The notes beneath the pieces are model-generated. The model did not search any database. It saw only the letters and a program-made list of their open reading frames with translations, and had not been told where the DNA came from. A stretch of DNA of 34,225 bases from Betaproteobacteria bacterium (lineage in GTDB: Bacteria; Pseudomonadota; Gammaproteobacteria; Burkholderiales; SG8-39). The stretch lies in the NCBI GenBank assembly GCA_005884455.1, contig VBCH01000218.1:1-34225 (forward strand), given 5' to 3'. Both the position numbers and the translations under genes were made by a program. The first letter of the stretch is position 1. Each line of letters opens with the position of its first letter. Of the stretch, positions 25,591 to 33,319 are shown in pieces.

Positions 25591-26316
25591 ATGTGGAGAC
25601 TAGCTCGTCTGTGTTCCGTTGCTCTGTTGCTGTCGCAAGGTCTCGTCGCACATGCCGAGCCCTACAACCTCGGGGCCTTCCGCGTGGCGGTGATAGACGA
25701 TCCCTGGCGGATCGAGTTTCAAGACGGCACCAAGCCAGTGACCCGGCAAGACATCGAGCAGGCCGTCAAGATCGTGGGGGCGAGCCGGGGCTGGAAGGTC
25801 GCCAACTCGACCGAGGGCCGCATGGAGCTGACGAACGTCGTACGCGAGCACACGATGTCGATCGAGCTGAGCTACGACGCGACCGGTTACGGCATTCGAT
25901 ATCTGCAGAGCACCAATCTTCTCTACAAGGAGCTGGCAAAGAGCGGCGCAACGCTCCGCGTGATTCACAGCAACTACAACGGCTGGATCAAGGACCTCGT
26001 ATCGGGGATCAATGCCGGTATCGGAGTACCGGTGCAAACGACGATCGGCTTTGCGCCGCTCGAAAAAGCCGACGCCGTTCCCTTTCTCAAGGAGAAGGGA
26101 CGCGGCGCCTACAAGGAATTCCTGTCCAGGCCGACGCCGCGCGCCTTTGCGATTGCGCCAAACGGAGCCTGGGCGTCCAGCTCCCGGAGCGTTCCCGGGA
26201 GCAGGCAGCAGGTCGACGTCGTCGGGTACGCGATGGAAAATTGCAATCGCCGCGGAAACGGAGAGTGCAAGCTCTACGCCCTGGACGAGCGCGTGGTGTG
26301 GCGTTCCGAGCGGTGA
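25591..26316 (+). CDS. Exported protein of unknown function
   Basis: 241 residues starting at ATG 25591 behind a near-perfect ribosome-binding site (GGGAGGTGA). Signal peptide with cleavage near VAHA-EP. The mature part is a mix of strands and helices; a middle stretch (QDIEQAVKIVGASRGWKV, then TMSIELSYDATGYGIRYL) resembles small periplasmic proteins with no defined role. The C-terminal section (AFAIAPNGAWAS, then YAMENCNRRGNGECKLYALDERVVW) contains two cysteines and resembles a short repeat found in other secreted proteins. It sits between the dehydratase and the dioxygenase (4-bp gap to the latter). I cannot name a function. Confidence 0.75.
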   Translation: MWRLARLCSVALLLSQGLVAHAEPYNLGAFRVAVIDDPWRIEFQDGTKPVTRQDIEQAVKIVGASRGWKVANSTEGRMELTNVVREHTMSIELSYDATGYGIRYLQSTNLLYKELAKSGATLRVIHSNYNGWIKDLVSGINAGIGVPVQTTIGFAPLEKADAVPFLKEKGRGAYKEFLSRPTPRAFAIAPNGAWASSSRSVPGSRQQVDVVGYAMENCNRRGNGECKLYALDERVVWRSER

Positions 26317-26320
26317 GGCG

Positions 26321-26872
26321 ATGGTCTCTTTGATACGCCGCCGGCTCCTTGCCGCCGCGGCCGCGCTCCCTGTCGTTCCGGCCTTTGCGCAAACGCGCCC
26401 CCTTACCTGCGGCGAGCTCACGTCTTCGCAGACTGAGGGCCCATTTTTCAAAACCAATACGCCGCGCCGCGTTTCGCTGGTGGAGCCGCAGTCCAAGGCC
26501 CCGAGGTTGATCGTGACCGGACAGGTCCTGTCCGCCCGATGCGAGCCCGTGGCCAACGCCTTGCTCGATTTCTGGCACGCGGACGAGGACGGCGAGTACG
26601 ACAATCGCGGCTTTCGCTATCGCGGTCACCAGTTCACCGACACCGAAGGGCGCTATCGCCTGCAAACCATCGTTCCGGCGGAATACCCCGGGCGCACCCG
26701 GCATATCCACGTCAAGGTGCAGGCGCCCGGAAAACGCATTCTCACGACGCAGCTCTACTTCCGCGACGAGCCCGGCAACCGCCGCGACGGCCTCTACCGC
26801 CCGGACCTCGAGATGCGCATGGCCGGAAAGGGCGCGGGCGAGGGAAGGTTCGACTTCGTCGTCGAGGTCTGA
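26321..26872 (+). CDS. Small exported intradiol ring-cleavage dioxygenase
   Basis: 183-residue protein with the non-haem Fe(III) ligand set of intradiol dioxygenases: Y93 (GEYDN), Y122 (PAEYPGR), H128 and H130 (RHIHVKV). TDTEGRYRLQTIVPAEYPGR is the core family pattern. Unlike cytoplasmic catechol or protocatechuate dioxygenases it begins with an export signal (SLIRRRLLAAAAALPVVPAFA), whose Arg run suggests Tat transport of a folded metalloprotein. Start ATG at 26321, 4 bp after the previous stop. Related secreted members occur in many bacteria; the substrate is unknown. Catechol-type products would feed pcaIJF. Confidence 0.85.
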   Translation: MVSLIRRRLLAAAAALPVVPAFAQTRPLTCGELTSSQTEGPFFKTNTPRRVSLVEPQSKAPRLIVTGQVLSARCEPVANALLDFWHADEDGEYDNRGFRYRGHQFTDTEGRYRLQTIVPAEYPGRTRHIHVKVQAPGKRILTTQLYFRDEPGNRRDGLYRPDLEMRMAGKGAGEGRFDFVVEV

Positions 26873-26886
26873 AGCCGGGGGCGGGA

Positions 26887-28086
26887 TCATTTCCCCGCGA
26901 CCAGCGGGCAGTTGCCCTCGTTAAGGGGGCGGAACGCCTGCTCCGCCGGAATGCTCGAGACGATCTTGAAATAGTCCCAGTCGCCCTTCGATTCCTCGGG
27001 CGATTTCACCTGCAGGAGATACATCGGGTGGATCTTGCGTCCGTCCTCGCGGATGCGGCCCTTGCCGAACAGCGGATCGTCGGTCGTCATCGCTTTCATC
27101 GCGGCAACGACAGCTTTTCCGTCGCCCGCGCCGCCCGCCTTATCGACCGCCTTGAGGAAATGCAGCACCGACGAGTAGACCCCGGCCTGCATGTCGTTCG
27201 GCATGGCGGCGTTGTGCGCGCGCCTGCGGAAGCGCTGCGACCACGCGCGCGTGCCCTCGTTCATGTCCCAGTAGAACGGGTTCACTGTGAGCGCCCCCTG
27301 CGAAGCCTTGAGCCCCAGCGCGGGCACGTTGTTGATGCCGAAAATCAGCGACACGATGCTTTGCCTGGCCGGCAGCCCGAACTCCGCCGCCTGCTTCATC
27401 GAATTGGTGGTGTCGCCGCCCGCGACCGCCAGCGCGACCACCTGGGCACCGGAGGATTGCGCGGCTAGCAGGAAGGAGGAAAAATCGGGCGTAGCGATCG
27501 GCGTACGCACGCCGCCCAGGACCTTGCCTCCGTCCTTCAAGAGCTGCTCGGTCGCCTGCTTTTCGAGGTCGTGGCCGAAAGCGTAGTCGGCGGTGATGAA
27601 GAACCAGGTCTTGCCGCCGCGCTGCACGACCGCCCTGGCGAGCGAATGCCCGTACGACCAGGTGTCGTAGGTCCAGTGTACCGTGTTGGGCGAGCACTTC
27701 GAGCCGGTGAGCTCCGCGCTTCCCGCCCCCGAGCCGATCAGCACCTTGTTCTTCTGCCGCACGATCTCGTTGACCGCCAAGGCGACGGCCGAATTCGGAA
27801 TATCCACGATAAGATCGACGCCGTCCTGGTCGAGCCACTTGCGCGCCACGACCGATCCGACGTCGGGCTTGTTCTGGTGGTCGGCGAAAATCACTTCGAT
27901 CCTGCGTCCGGCGGCCCTGCCGCCGTAGTCTTCGACCGCCATCTGCGCGGCGAGCACCGAGCCGCGCCCCTGAAAATCCGCGTACACGCTCGACTGGTCG
28001 TTCAGGACGCCGATGCGGATCGGCTGCTCCTGCGCTGCGACGGCGCCAGCCAAAGCAAGCGATGCAAGAAAAACTGCTCGGGTCAT
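26887..28086 (-). CDS. ABC transporter substrate-binding protein, branched-chain amino acid / aromatic acid type
   Basis: Periplasmic binding protein of 399 residues with signal peptide (cleavage near AGAVAAQ) and the type I fold: IRIGVLNDQSSVYADFQGRGSV, HQNKPDVGSVVARKWLDQDGVDLIVD, and ADYAFGHDLEKQATEQLL. Proteins of this LivK-like family that sit beside CoA ligases often bind aromatic acids. No permease or ATPase genes are in the window, so it must use subunits encoded elsewhere. It lies 12 bp after feruloyl-CoA synthase and is probably cotranscribed. It converges with the dioxygenase gene with a 14-bp gap. Confidence 0.9.
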   Translation of the reverse strand: MTRAVFLASLALAGAVAAQEQPIRIGVLNDQSSVYADFQGRGSVLAAQMAVEDYGGRAAGRRIEVIFADHQNKPDVGSVVARKWLDQDGVDLIVDIPNSAVALAVNEIVRQKNKVLIGSGAGSAELTGSKCSPNTVHWTYDTWSYGHSLARAVVQRGGKTWFFITADYAFGHDLEKQATEQLLKDGGKVLGGVRTPIATPDFSSFLLAAQSSGAQVVALAVAGGDTTNSMKQAAEFGLPARQSIVSLIFGINNVPALGLKASQGALTVNPFYWDMNEGTRAWSQRFRRRAHNAAMPNDMQAGVYSSVLHFLKAVDKAGGAGDGKAVVAAMKAMTTDDPLFGKGRIREDGRKIHPMYLLQVKSPEESKGDWDYFKIVSSIPAEQAFRPLNEGNCPLVAGK

Positions 28087-28098
28087 GGATAGACTCCT

Positions 28099-29865
28099 CT
28101 ATGGGGTGGCGACGATGACTTCGGAGGCCGGGGGATCGGCGTGCAGCATCTCGACGCTCGCCGCGCGCCGCTCGAGCACCGCACGCTGGTTGATGTAGCC
28201 CTTGTCGGTGATCTCGTTCGCATCGATCGACAGCGGCTCGGCCATGACGAGCGCGCGCACCGGATGGGTCGAGCTGCCGCTGCCAGCCTCCGCAGCGAGC
28301 TTGGCCAGCGCCGCGCGCAGGTGCCGGCGCACGCCCGCATCGTCCAGCCCGCGCACCTTGATGGCGGCGGCATTCAGGAACACGAGCGCGCCGACCTCGC
28401 TCCTCTCGTGGCCGGTGATCACGGCGTCCTGGACGAGCGGGTCTCCGGCGGCGATCAGCCTGACGCGCGTCGCGCCGACGTGCACCCAGGTGCCGGTCGA
28501 AAGTTTGAAGTCCTCGGCAATGCGTCCGTCGAAAGCGAGGCCCAGCTCGGGCTTTTCCGGATCGGCGAATTTCAGCGCGTCGCCGATGCGGTAGTAGCCT
28601 TCTTCGTCGAACGCGGCCTTCGTGAGGTCGTCGCGTCCATAGTAGCCGGGCGTGACGTTGGGGCCTTTCACGCGCGCTTCGAGCTTGCCCGCGGCGGGAA
28701 CGAGCTTGACCTCGCAGCCGGGCACCGGCAGCCCGATGATGCCGGCGCGGTCGACCGCGTAGTGGACTCCGGTCGCCATCGGCGCCGTTTCGGTGGAGCC
28801 CCAGGCGGAGATCAGCGGGAGCCGCGCACCGCGCTCGGCGACCGCGAGCTGCTGCATGCGCTCCCAGAGGTTCTGCGGCAGCGATGCGCCCGCGTAGACC
28901 ATGAGGTCGAGATTGCGGAAGAAGTTCGCGCGCAGCTCGGCGTCCTTCTCCAGGAAGGGCATGAGCAGGTCGAAACCGCGCGGGACATTGAAGTAGATCG
29001 TCGGCGGGATCTCCTTGAGGTTGCGCATGCTCGTCTCGACCAGGCCGGGAGCGGGTTTGCCGCCGTCGATATGGAAGGTGCCGCCGTTTCTCAGCATCAT
29101 GCCGAAATTGTTGTTGCCGCCGAAGGTGTGGTTCCACGGCAGCCAATCGACCAGCACCTGCGGGCGGTCCTCCAGGAAAGGCCAGACGGACGCGTACTGC
29201 TCCTGATTGACCGTGAGCATGCGCTGGGTGTTGATCACCCCCTTCGGAATTCCCGTCGAGCCGGAAGTGAAGAGAATCTTCGCGACCGTGTCCGGCCCGA
29301 TGCGCTCGAAGGCCGCGTCGACTTTGGACGTCGCTTCGGCAAGCAGCTCGGTGATTGGTGTCGTGCTCGCTCGGACCGCTGCGAGGGCCGGCGCGAATTT
29401 CTCGGGATCGGCCGTCCACACTAGGCCCGGTCGCAGCAGCTCGAAGATGGCTTTGAGCTTGGCGAAATCCTTCGACATGAGCGAGTAGGCGGGCGAAACA
29501 GGCGCGACCGGCACGCCGACGTGCATCGCTCCGAGCGCGAGGAGCGCGTGATCGATCGAGTTGTCGGAGAGGATCACGAGCGGCCGCGAGGCGTCGAGCC
29601 TCCGGTCGAGCAGCCCCTGCGCGACGCGGCGCGCGAGCACCAGCGCCTCGCGGTAGCTGAGCCTACGCCAGGCGCCTTCCGTGCGCTCGGCGAGGAAAGT
29701 CCGTTCCGGCGTCTCGCGGGCCCAGCGAACGAGCCACTCGCCGACCGCGCGCGCGTGCTTGCCGAGCTTCAGCGGCGAGCGCAGCAGAATGGTACCGTCA
29801 CGGCGGCGTTCGATTTCGACGCGCGGCGGCGCGAACCGCAGGCTCGACTGAAGACCCGTCCCCAT
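28099..29865 (-). CDS. fcs: Feruloyl-CoA synthase
   Basis: AMP-forming acyl-CoA ligase of 588 residues. The P-loop-like A3 motif [11 protein letters not shown] is at about 199-209, followed by [15 protein letters not shown], the AWGSTETAP motif, and GYYRIGDAL. The WNHTFGG and GSGAGS-like features, with the [14 protein letters not shown] stretch, match bacterial feruloyl-CoA synthases, which activate ferulate, p-coumarate and caffeate. Start ATG at 29865 follows GGAGGAGG; an upstream open extension overlaps the opposite-strand hydratase gene and is rejected. Hydroxycinnamoyl-CoA hydratase-lyase (Ech) and vanillin dehydrogenase are not in the window. Confidence 0.87.
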   Translation of the reverse strand: MGTGLQSSLRFAPPRVEIERRRDGTILLRSPLKLGKHARAVGEWLVRWARETPERTFLAERTEGAWRRLSYREALVLARRVAQGLLDRRLDASRPLVILSDNSIDHALLALGAMHVGVPVAPVSPAYSLMSKDFAKLKAIFELLRPGLVWTADPEKFAPALAAVRASTTPITELLAEATSKVDAAFERIGPDTVAKILFTSGSTGIPKGVINTQRMLTVNQEQYASVWPFLEDRPQVLVDWLPWNHTFGGNNNFGMMLRNGGTFHIDGGKPAPGLVETSMRNLKEIPPTIYFNVPRGFDLLMPFLEKDAELRANFFRNLDLMVYAGASLPQNLWERMQQLAVAERGARLPLISAWGSTETAPMATGVHYAVDRAGIIGLPVPGCEVKLVPAAGKLEARVKGPNVTPGYYGRDDLTKAAFDEEGYYRIGDALKFADPEKPELGLAFDGRIAEDFKLSTGTWVHVGATRVRLIAAGDPLVQDAVITGHERSEVGALVFLNAAAIKVRGLDDAGVRRHLRAALAKLAAEAGSGSSTHPVRALVMAEPLSIDANEITDKGYINQRAVLERRAASVEMLHADPPASEVIVATP

Positions 29866-29919
29866 GACCTCCTCCAGGACGCGAAGAACCGCTATCCTAG
29901 CTTCATCCCCGATTCCACG

Positions 29920-29932
29920 GCGGCATTGCCGC
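29920..29932. promoter_or_regulatory. 13-bp palindrome in the fcs/hydratase divergent spacer (possible operator)
   Basis: The sequence GCGGCA-T-TGCCGC is a 6+6 inverted repeat around one base, in the middle of the 117-bp spacer between two divergent catabolic units. A TAAAAT box lies at 29947-29952 on the plus strand. The position would suit a shared operator. No regulator gene is present in the window. Confidence 0.3.
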
Positions 29933-29982
29933 GATCCTCGCCAGTGTAAAATCCCCATTCCCGAAAAAGAAAGACGATTTCC

Positions 29983-30768
29983 ATGCCGCTGTCCGAAGCC
30001 GAGCGCAAGAAGTGCGTCGAGACGCTGCTGAACGCCGAGAAGGAGAAAAAGCAGGCGGTGCAGCTCTCGGTCACCTATCCGCACATCACCATCGAGGATT
30101 CGTACGCCATCTCGACCGCGGTGGCGCAGCACAGGATCAAGGCGGGCGCGAGGCTCATCGGACACAAGGTCGGGCTCACTTCCAAGGCGATGCAGGCCTC
30201 CTCGCAGATCAACGAGCCCGACTACGGACACTTGCTCGACTACATGATGATTCCTGACGGCGCCAAGGTGCCGCACGCGAACTACTGCCTCCCGCGCGTC
30301 GAGATCGAGCTCGCCTTCATTCTCGGCAAACCCCTGAAAGGCCCGGGAATCGGGCTCACCGACGTGCTGCACGCGACCGAGTACGTGATACCCGCGATGG
30401 AGATCGTCGACGCGCGCATCGTCAACCCGCGCAAGATCTTCGACACCGTCGCCGACAACGGCGCGGCGGCCGGCATCGTCGTCGGCGGCCGCCCGATCGG
30501 CCCGATGGAAATGGACCTGCGCTGGGCCGGCGGCATCATGTACCGCAACTCCGAGATCGAGGAGACGGGCCTCGCCGCGGGCGTGCTCGGCCACCCGGCG
30601 CTGGGCGTCGCCTGGCTCGCCAACCGGCTGGGAAAAAACGGCGTGACGCTCGAAGCCGGGCACCTGATTCTCGCGGGCTCGTTCACGCGCGTCGTGTTCG
30701 CGAACAAGGGCGACACCCTGCACGGGGACTTCGGGCCGCTCGGCGGGATCGCGGTGCAGTTCGTCTAG
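29983..30768 (+). CDS. hpaH: 2-oxo-hept-4-ene-1,7-dioate hydratase-type enzyme
   Basis: Hydratase of the HpaH/MhpD/XylJ family, 261 residues, adding water to 2-oxo-4-enoates from meta-cleavage. Metal ligands E107 and E109 (VEIELAF) and E140 (PAMEIVD) are in the same places as in E. coli HpaH. Other signatures are GHKVGLTSKAMQ and NEPDYGHLLDYM. HpaH of homoprotocatechuate catabolism is the closest in length and motifs, and the neighbouring HpaI-type aldolase supports it, but a 5-carboxy or other substituted substrate is possible. It is the first gene of a three-gene operon. Confidence 0.85.
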   Translation: MPLSEAERKKCVETLLNAEKEKKQAVQLSVTYPHITIEDSYAISTAVAQHRIKAGARLIGHKVGLTSKAMQASSQINEPDYGHLLDYMMIPDGAKVPHANYCLPRVEIELAFILGKPLKGPGIGLTDVLHATEYVIPAMEIVDARIVNPRKIFDTVADNGAAAGIVVGGRPIGPMEMDLRWAGGIMYRNSEIEETGLAAGVLGHPALGVAWLANRLGKNGVTLEAGHLILAGSFTRVVFANKGDTLHGDFGPLGGIAVQFV

Positions 30769-30779
30769 GAGCCACGCTC

Positions 30780-31454
30780 ATGACCGCCATCGGATTTCGC
30801 ATCCTCCCCATCCCCAAGCGCCCCGACAAGAAGCTCGTCGCGGAGCTCGCCAAGATGGTGACTCCTCATCTCTCCGACAGCATGGAGCGACTGTACGCGG
30901 GCGGGCCGCAGCTTCGCCCCATGCACAACGGCGCGAAGCTCTGCGGCCCCGCGTTCACCGTGCGCACCGCGCCCGGCGACAACCTGCTCGTCCACAAGGC
31001 GATCGATACGGCCGAGCCGGGCGACGTGATCGTGGTGGACGGCGGCGGATTCAACGACCACGCCCTGATCGGCGAGCTGATGTCGGCGCGCGCGGAGCAG
31101 CGCGGCGTGGGTGGCATGGTGATCTGGGGCGCGATCCGCGACTCAGCGGAGCTCAAGGCAGGGAGCTTCCCCGTCTTTGCGAGCGGCGTCACGCACCGCG
31201 GCCCCTACAAGAACGGGCCGGGCGAGATCAACGTGCCCATCGCCATCGGCGGCATCCCGGTCAATCCCGGCGACATCATCGTCGGCGACGCGGACGGCCT
31301 GGTCGCCGTCCCGCAGGAGCACGCGCAGGAAATCCTCGCTTCCGCGAAGGCGATCCTCGCGAAGGAAGAGGGCTCGATGAAGCAGATCCGCGCCGGCACG
31401 GTGGACCGCAGCTGGGTCGACAAGGCGCTCAGGGAAAAAGGCTACAAGGTCTAG
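30780..31454 (+). CDS. RraA-like / HMG-CHA aldolase-family protein
   Basis: 224-residue protein of the RraA-like fold that includes 4-hydroxy-4-methyl-2-oxoglutarate / 4-carboxy-4-hydroxy-2-oxoadipate aldolases (LigK, GalC). The metal-site motif R120-D-x-x-E124 (AIRDSAE) is intact, as are PGDNLLVHKAI and GDIIVGDADGLVAVP. The Arg-Asp-x-x-Glu set distinguishes metal-dependent aldolases from the non-catalytic RNase E regulator RraA. LigK-type enzymes make pyruvate and oxaloacetate in protocatechuate 4,5-cleavage and gallate pathways. It starts 11 bp after the hydratase stop and ends 2 bp before the HpaI-type gene. Confidence 0.85.
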   Translation: MTAIGFRILPIPKRPDKKLVAELAKMVTPHLSDSMERLYAGGPQLRPMHNGAKLCGPAFTVRTAPGDNLLVHKAIDTAEPGDVIVVDGGGFNDHALIGELMSARAEQRGVGGMVIWGAIRDSAELKAGSFPVFASGVTHRGPYKNGPGEINVPIAIGGIPVNPGDIIVGDADGLVAVPQEHAQEILASAKAILAKEEGSMKQIRAGTVDRSWVDKALREKGYKV

Positions 31455-31456
31455 GA

Positions 31457-32221
31457 ATGGAACTCCCCGTCAACAGCTTCAAGCGCGCGCTGAAAGCAGG
31501 CAAGCGGCAGATCGGCCTGTGGTGCAGCCTTTCCCACCACTACGCGACCGAGCTCGTCGCAGGCTCGGGCTTCGACTGGATCCTGCTCGACACCGAGCAC
31601 TCGCCGAACGATCTCGAATCGGTGCTGCGGCAATTGCAGGCGGCCGCACCCTATCCGACGCACGCGGTGGTCCGCGTGCCTTGGAACGACATGGTGACGA
31701 TCAAGCGTTTTCTCGACATCGGCGCGCAATCGATCCTGATCCCCTACGTGCAGAACGCCGACGAGGCGAAAAACGCGGTCGCCTACACGCGCTATCCGCC
31801 CGCGGGTGTGCGCGGCGTCGCCGGCGGGACGCGGGCGACGCGCTTCGCGCGCGTGAAGGATTACGCGAAGCGCGCCCATGAGGAGCTGTGCGTGCTCGTC
31901 CAGGTCGAGACCCAGCAGGCCCTGGACAATCTCGAGAAAATCGCCGCAGTGGAAGGCGTGGACGGCGTCTTTATCGGCCCTGCGGATCTTCATGCCTCGC
32001 TCGGCTATCCGGGCGAGACGAACAATCCGAAGGTCATGCCCGTCATCGACGACGCCATCCGCCGCATCCGCAAGGCGGGCAAGGCGCCGGGAATCCTCAC
32101 AGGCGTCGAAGCCGACGCGCGCCGCTGGATCGAATGCGGGGGCCTGTTCGTCGCAGTCGGCGCCGACACCGGCGTGCTCGCGCGCGAGACCGAGAAGCTC
32201 GCGGCGAAATTCAAGTCCTGA
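31457..32221 (+). CDS. hpaI: HpaI-type class II aldolase (4-hydroxy-2-oxoheptanedioate aldolase family)
   Basis: 254-residue HpcH/HpaI-family pyruvate aldolase. H48 (DTEHSPND), R73 (VVRVPWND), metal ligands E151 (VQVETQQAL) and D177 (GPADLHASLG) and the YPPAGVRGV loop are all present. HpaI splits 4-hydroxy-2-oxoheptanedioate to pyruvate and succinate semialdehyde. 2-keto-3-deoxy-sugar-acid aldolases (GarL/RhmA) have the same fold and cannot be fully ruled out, but the hydratase in the operon favours the HpaI role. The gap to the preceding gene is only 2 bp, so translation is probably coupled. Confidence 0.87.
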   Translation: MELPVNSFKRALKAGKRQIGLWCSLSHHYATELVAGSGFDWILLDTEHSPNDLESVLRQLQAAAPYPTHAVVRVPWNDMVTIKRFLDIGAQSILIPYVQNADEAKNAVAYTRYPPAGVRGVAGGTRATRFARVKDYAKRAHEELCVLVQVETQQALDNLEKIAAVEGVDGVFIGPADLHASLGYPGETNNPKVMPVIDDAIRRIRKAGKAPGILTGVEADARRWIECGGLFVAVGADTGVLARETEKLAAKFKS

Positions 32222-32244
32222 CCGCCAACTATTTCCGCTTGATC

Positions 32245-32269
32245 GAACAGCGCGGGCCGGCCGCTGTTC
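32245..32269 (+). terminator. Inverted repeat downstream of the aldolase operon
   Basis: GAACAGCG (32245-32252) and CGCTGTTC (32262-32269) form an 8-bp perfect stem with a 9-nt GC-rich loop, 24 bp after the last stop. No T-tract follows, so it may be a weak or Rho-aided terminator or an mRNA 3'-end stabiliser. It could instead be an operator for the downstream protease gene. Confidence 0.4.
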
Positions 32270-32388
32270 CGGATGATCTATGGCCCGCTAATGCCCATGT
32301 CATTTTGGACGTCCATCGTTCCTAAAAGCCGTCCGCGCCCTTGACCGCGGTTCGGCCTCGTCCCATCCGATACGAGGAGGAGCGAAAA

Positions 32389-33270
32389 ATGTCTGCAAGC
32401 AGAACCATCATTGCGATAACTGCCGTTGTCATCGCCCTGCTCGGGTGCGGCTCCGGCTCAAACCAGGTCCCTGCGGCAGACGCTCTTTCCCTCGGGCTGC
32501 CCGGGACGTCCAGCCCGGCCAACTGGACCCTTGGCGGGGTGCCGTGCGCCTTGATCCCGCCTGCCGACGCGGCAGCACCGCTCGGCACCGGAACCTGCCC
32601 GGGGGTGCGTCCCGGCGCGATCGTGCGCTCCGACGTCGGGCAGTGCACGCTGAACTTTCTTTTCCAGGGATCCGACGGCAGCCGCTACATCGGCACCGCC
32701 GGCCATTGCATCCTCGGCACGAGCCCGTTCGGCGGCGACGTCGGCGAGATGGCGTGGGCTTCGGGAACGGGACCGGTGGCGCGCGACGCCGACGGCAATC
32801 CGATCGGCGAGTTCGCCTACGCCATTCTCCAGGACCCGAAGGACTTCTCCCTGATCCGGCTCGACCCGCAAGTTCAGGCGAGCGCCGGCATGTGTCACTT
32901 CGGCGGGCCGACCGCGGTCAACGACGACCGTCCCGGCCTCACCGAGCCCGTGGTGCTCAACTGGTTCGGCAACGGCGTCGGGGTCGGCGCTGTGCTCCCC
33001 GCGCGCAGCGCGCTGGCGGCGGGAATGCCCAGTCCGGACCACGTTTTCGCTCAGGGCGCCGCGGCTCCCGGTGATTCAGGAAGCGGAGTCATATCGAGCG
33101 ACGGCCGGGCGGTCGGAGTGCTGGTGACGGTGGGAGTGCATACAGCCTCCATCGGCTCCGGCGGCCTGGACGCGGGCCTGATCGGAATGACCCGGTTGAC
33201 GCCGCAGCTCGAGCGCGCGAAGGCAGTTCTCGGCCTGGACCTCGTCCTGCAGACCGCACCGACCCTGTAG
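32389..33270 (+). CDS. Trypsin-like serine protease, predicted lipoprotein
   Basis: 293 residues from ATG 32389 behind GAGGAGG. The signal peptide ends in lipobox L-L-G-C20, so the protein is probably anchored by lipid to a membrane facing the periplasm. A chymotrypsin-like triad is visible: H106 (GTAGHC), D152 (KDFSLIRLD) and S230 (APGDSGSG). C86, C107 and C169 may form disulfides. About 80 residues between the lipid anchor and the catalytic domain are rich in Pro, Gly and Ala. Substrate unknown; no link to the adjacent catabolic genes is evident. The upstream in-frame TTG at 32341 is rejected in favour of the ATG with signal peptide. Confidence 0.8.
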   Translation: MSASRTIIAITAVVIALLGCGSGSNQVPAADALSLGLPGTSSPANWTLGGVPCALIPPADAAAPLGTGTCPGVRPGAIVRSDVGQCTLNFLFQGSDGSRYIGTAGHCILGTSPFGGDVGEMAWASGTGPVARDADGNPIGEFAYAILQDPKDFSLIRLDPQVQASAGMCHFGGPTAVNDDRPGLTEPVVLNWFGNGVGVGAVLPARSALAAGMPSPDHVFAQGAAAPGDSGSGVISSDGRAVGVLVTVGVHTASIGSGGLDAGLIGMTRLTPQLERAKAVLGLDLVLQTAPTL

Positions 33271-33319
33271 CTCCAGCCGCAGGGCCCGCGAGGTCCGCCC
33301 TCGCAGCTCGCCCGCGGCT

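Noticed and set aside
28099-30723. Extended reading of feruloyl-CoA synthase to 874 residues
   Set aside because: The extra N-terminal part is antisense to the hydratase gene; ATG 29865 has a strong ribosome-binding site and gives the family length.
30780-31454. Regulator of RNase E activity (RraA) as the primary call
   Set aside because: The intact RDxxE metal site and the hydratase/aldolase operon favour the aldolase branch of the family.
32341-32374. TTGACC at 32341 as the -35 of the protease promoter
   Set aside because: No -10 sequence at 16-18 bp, and the ribosome-binding site follows too closely.
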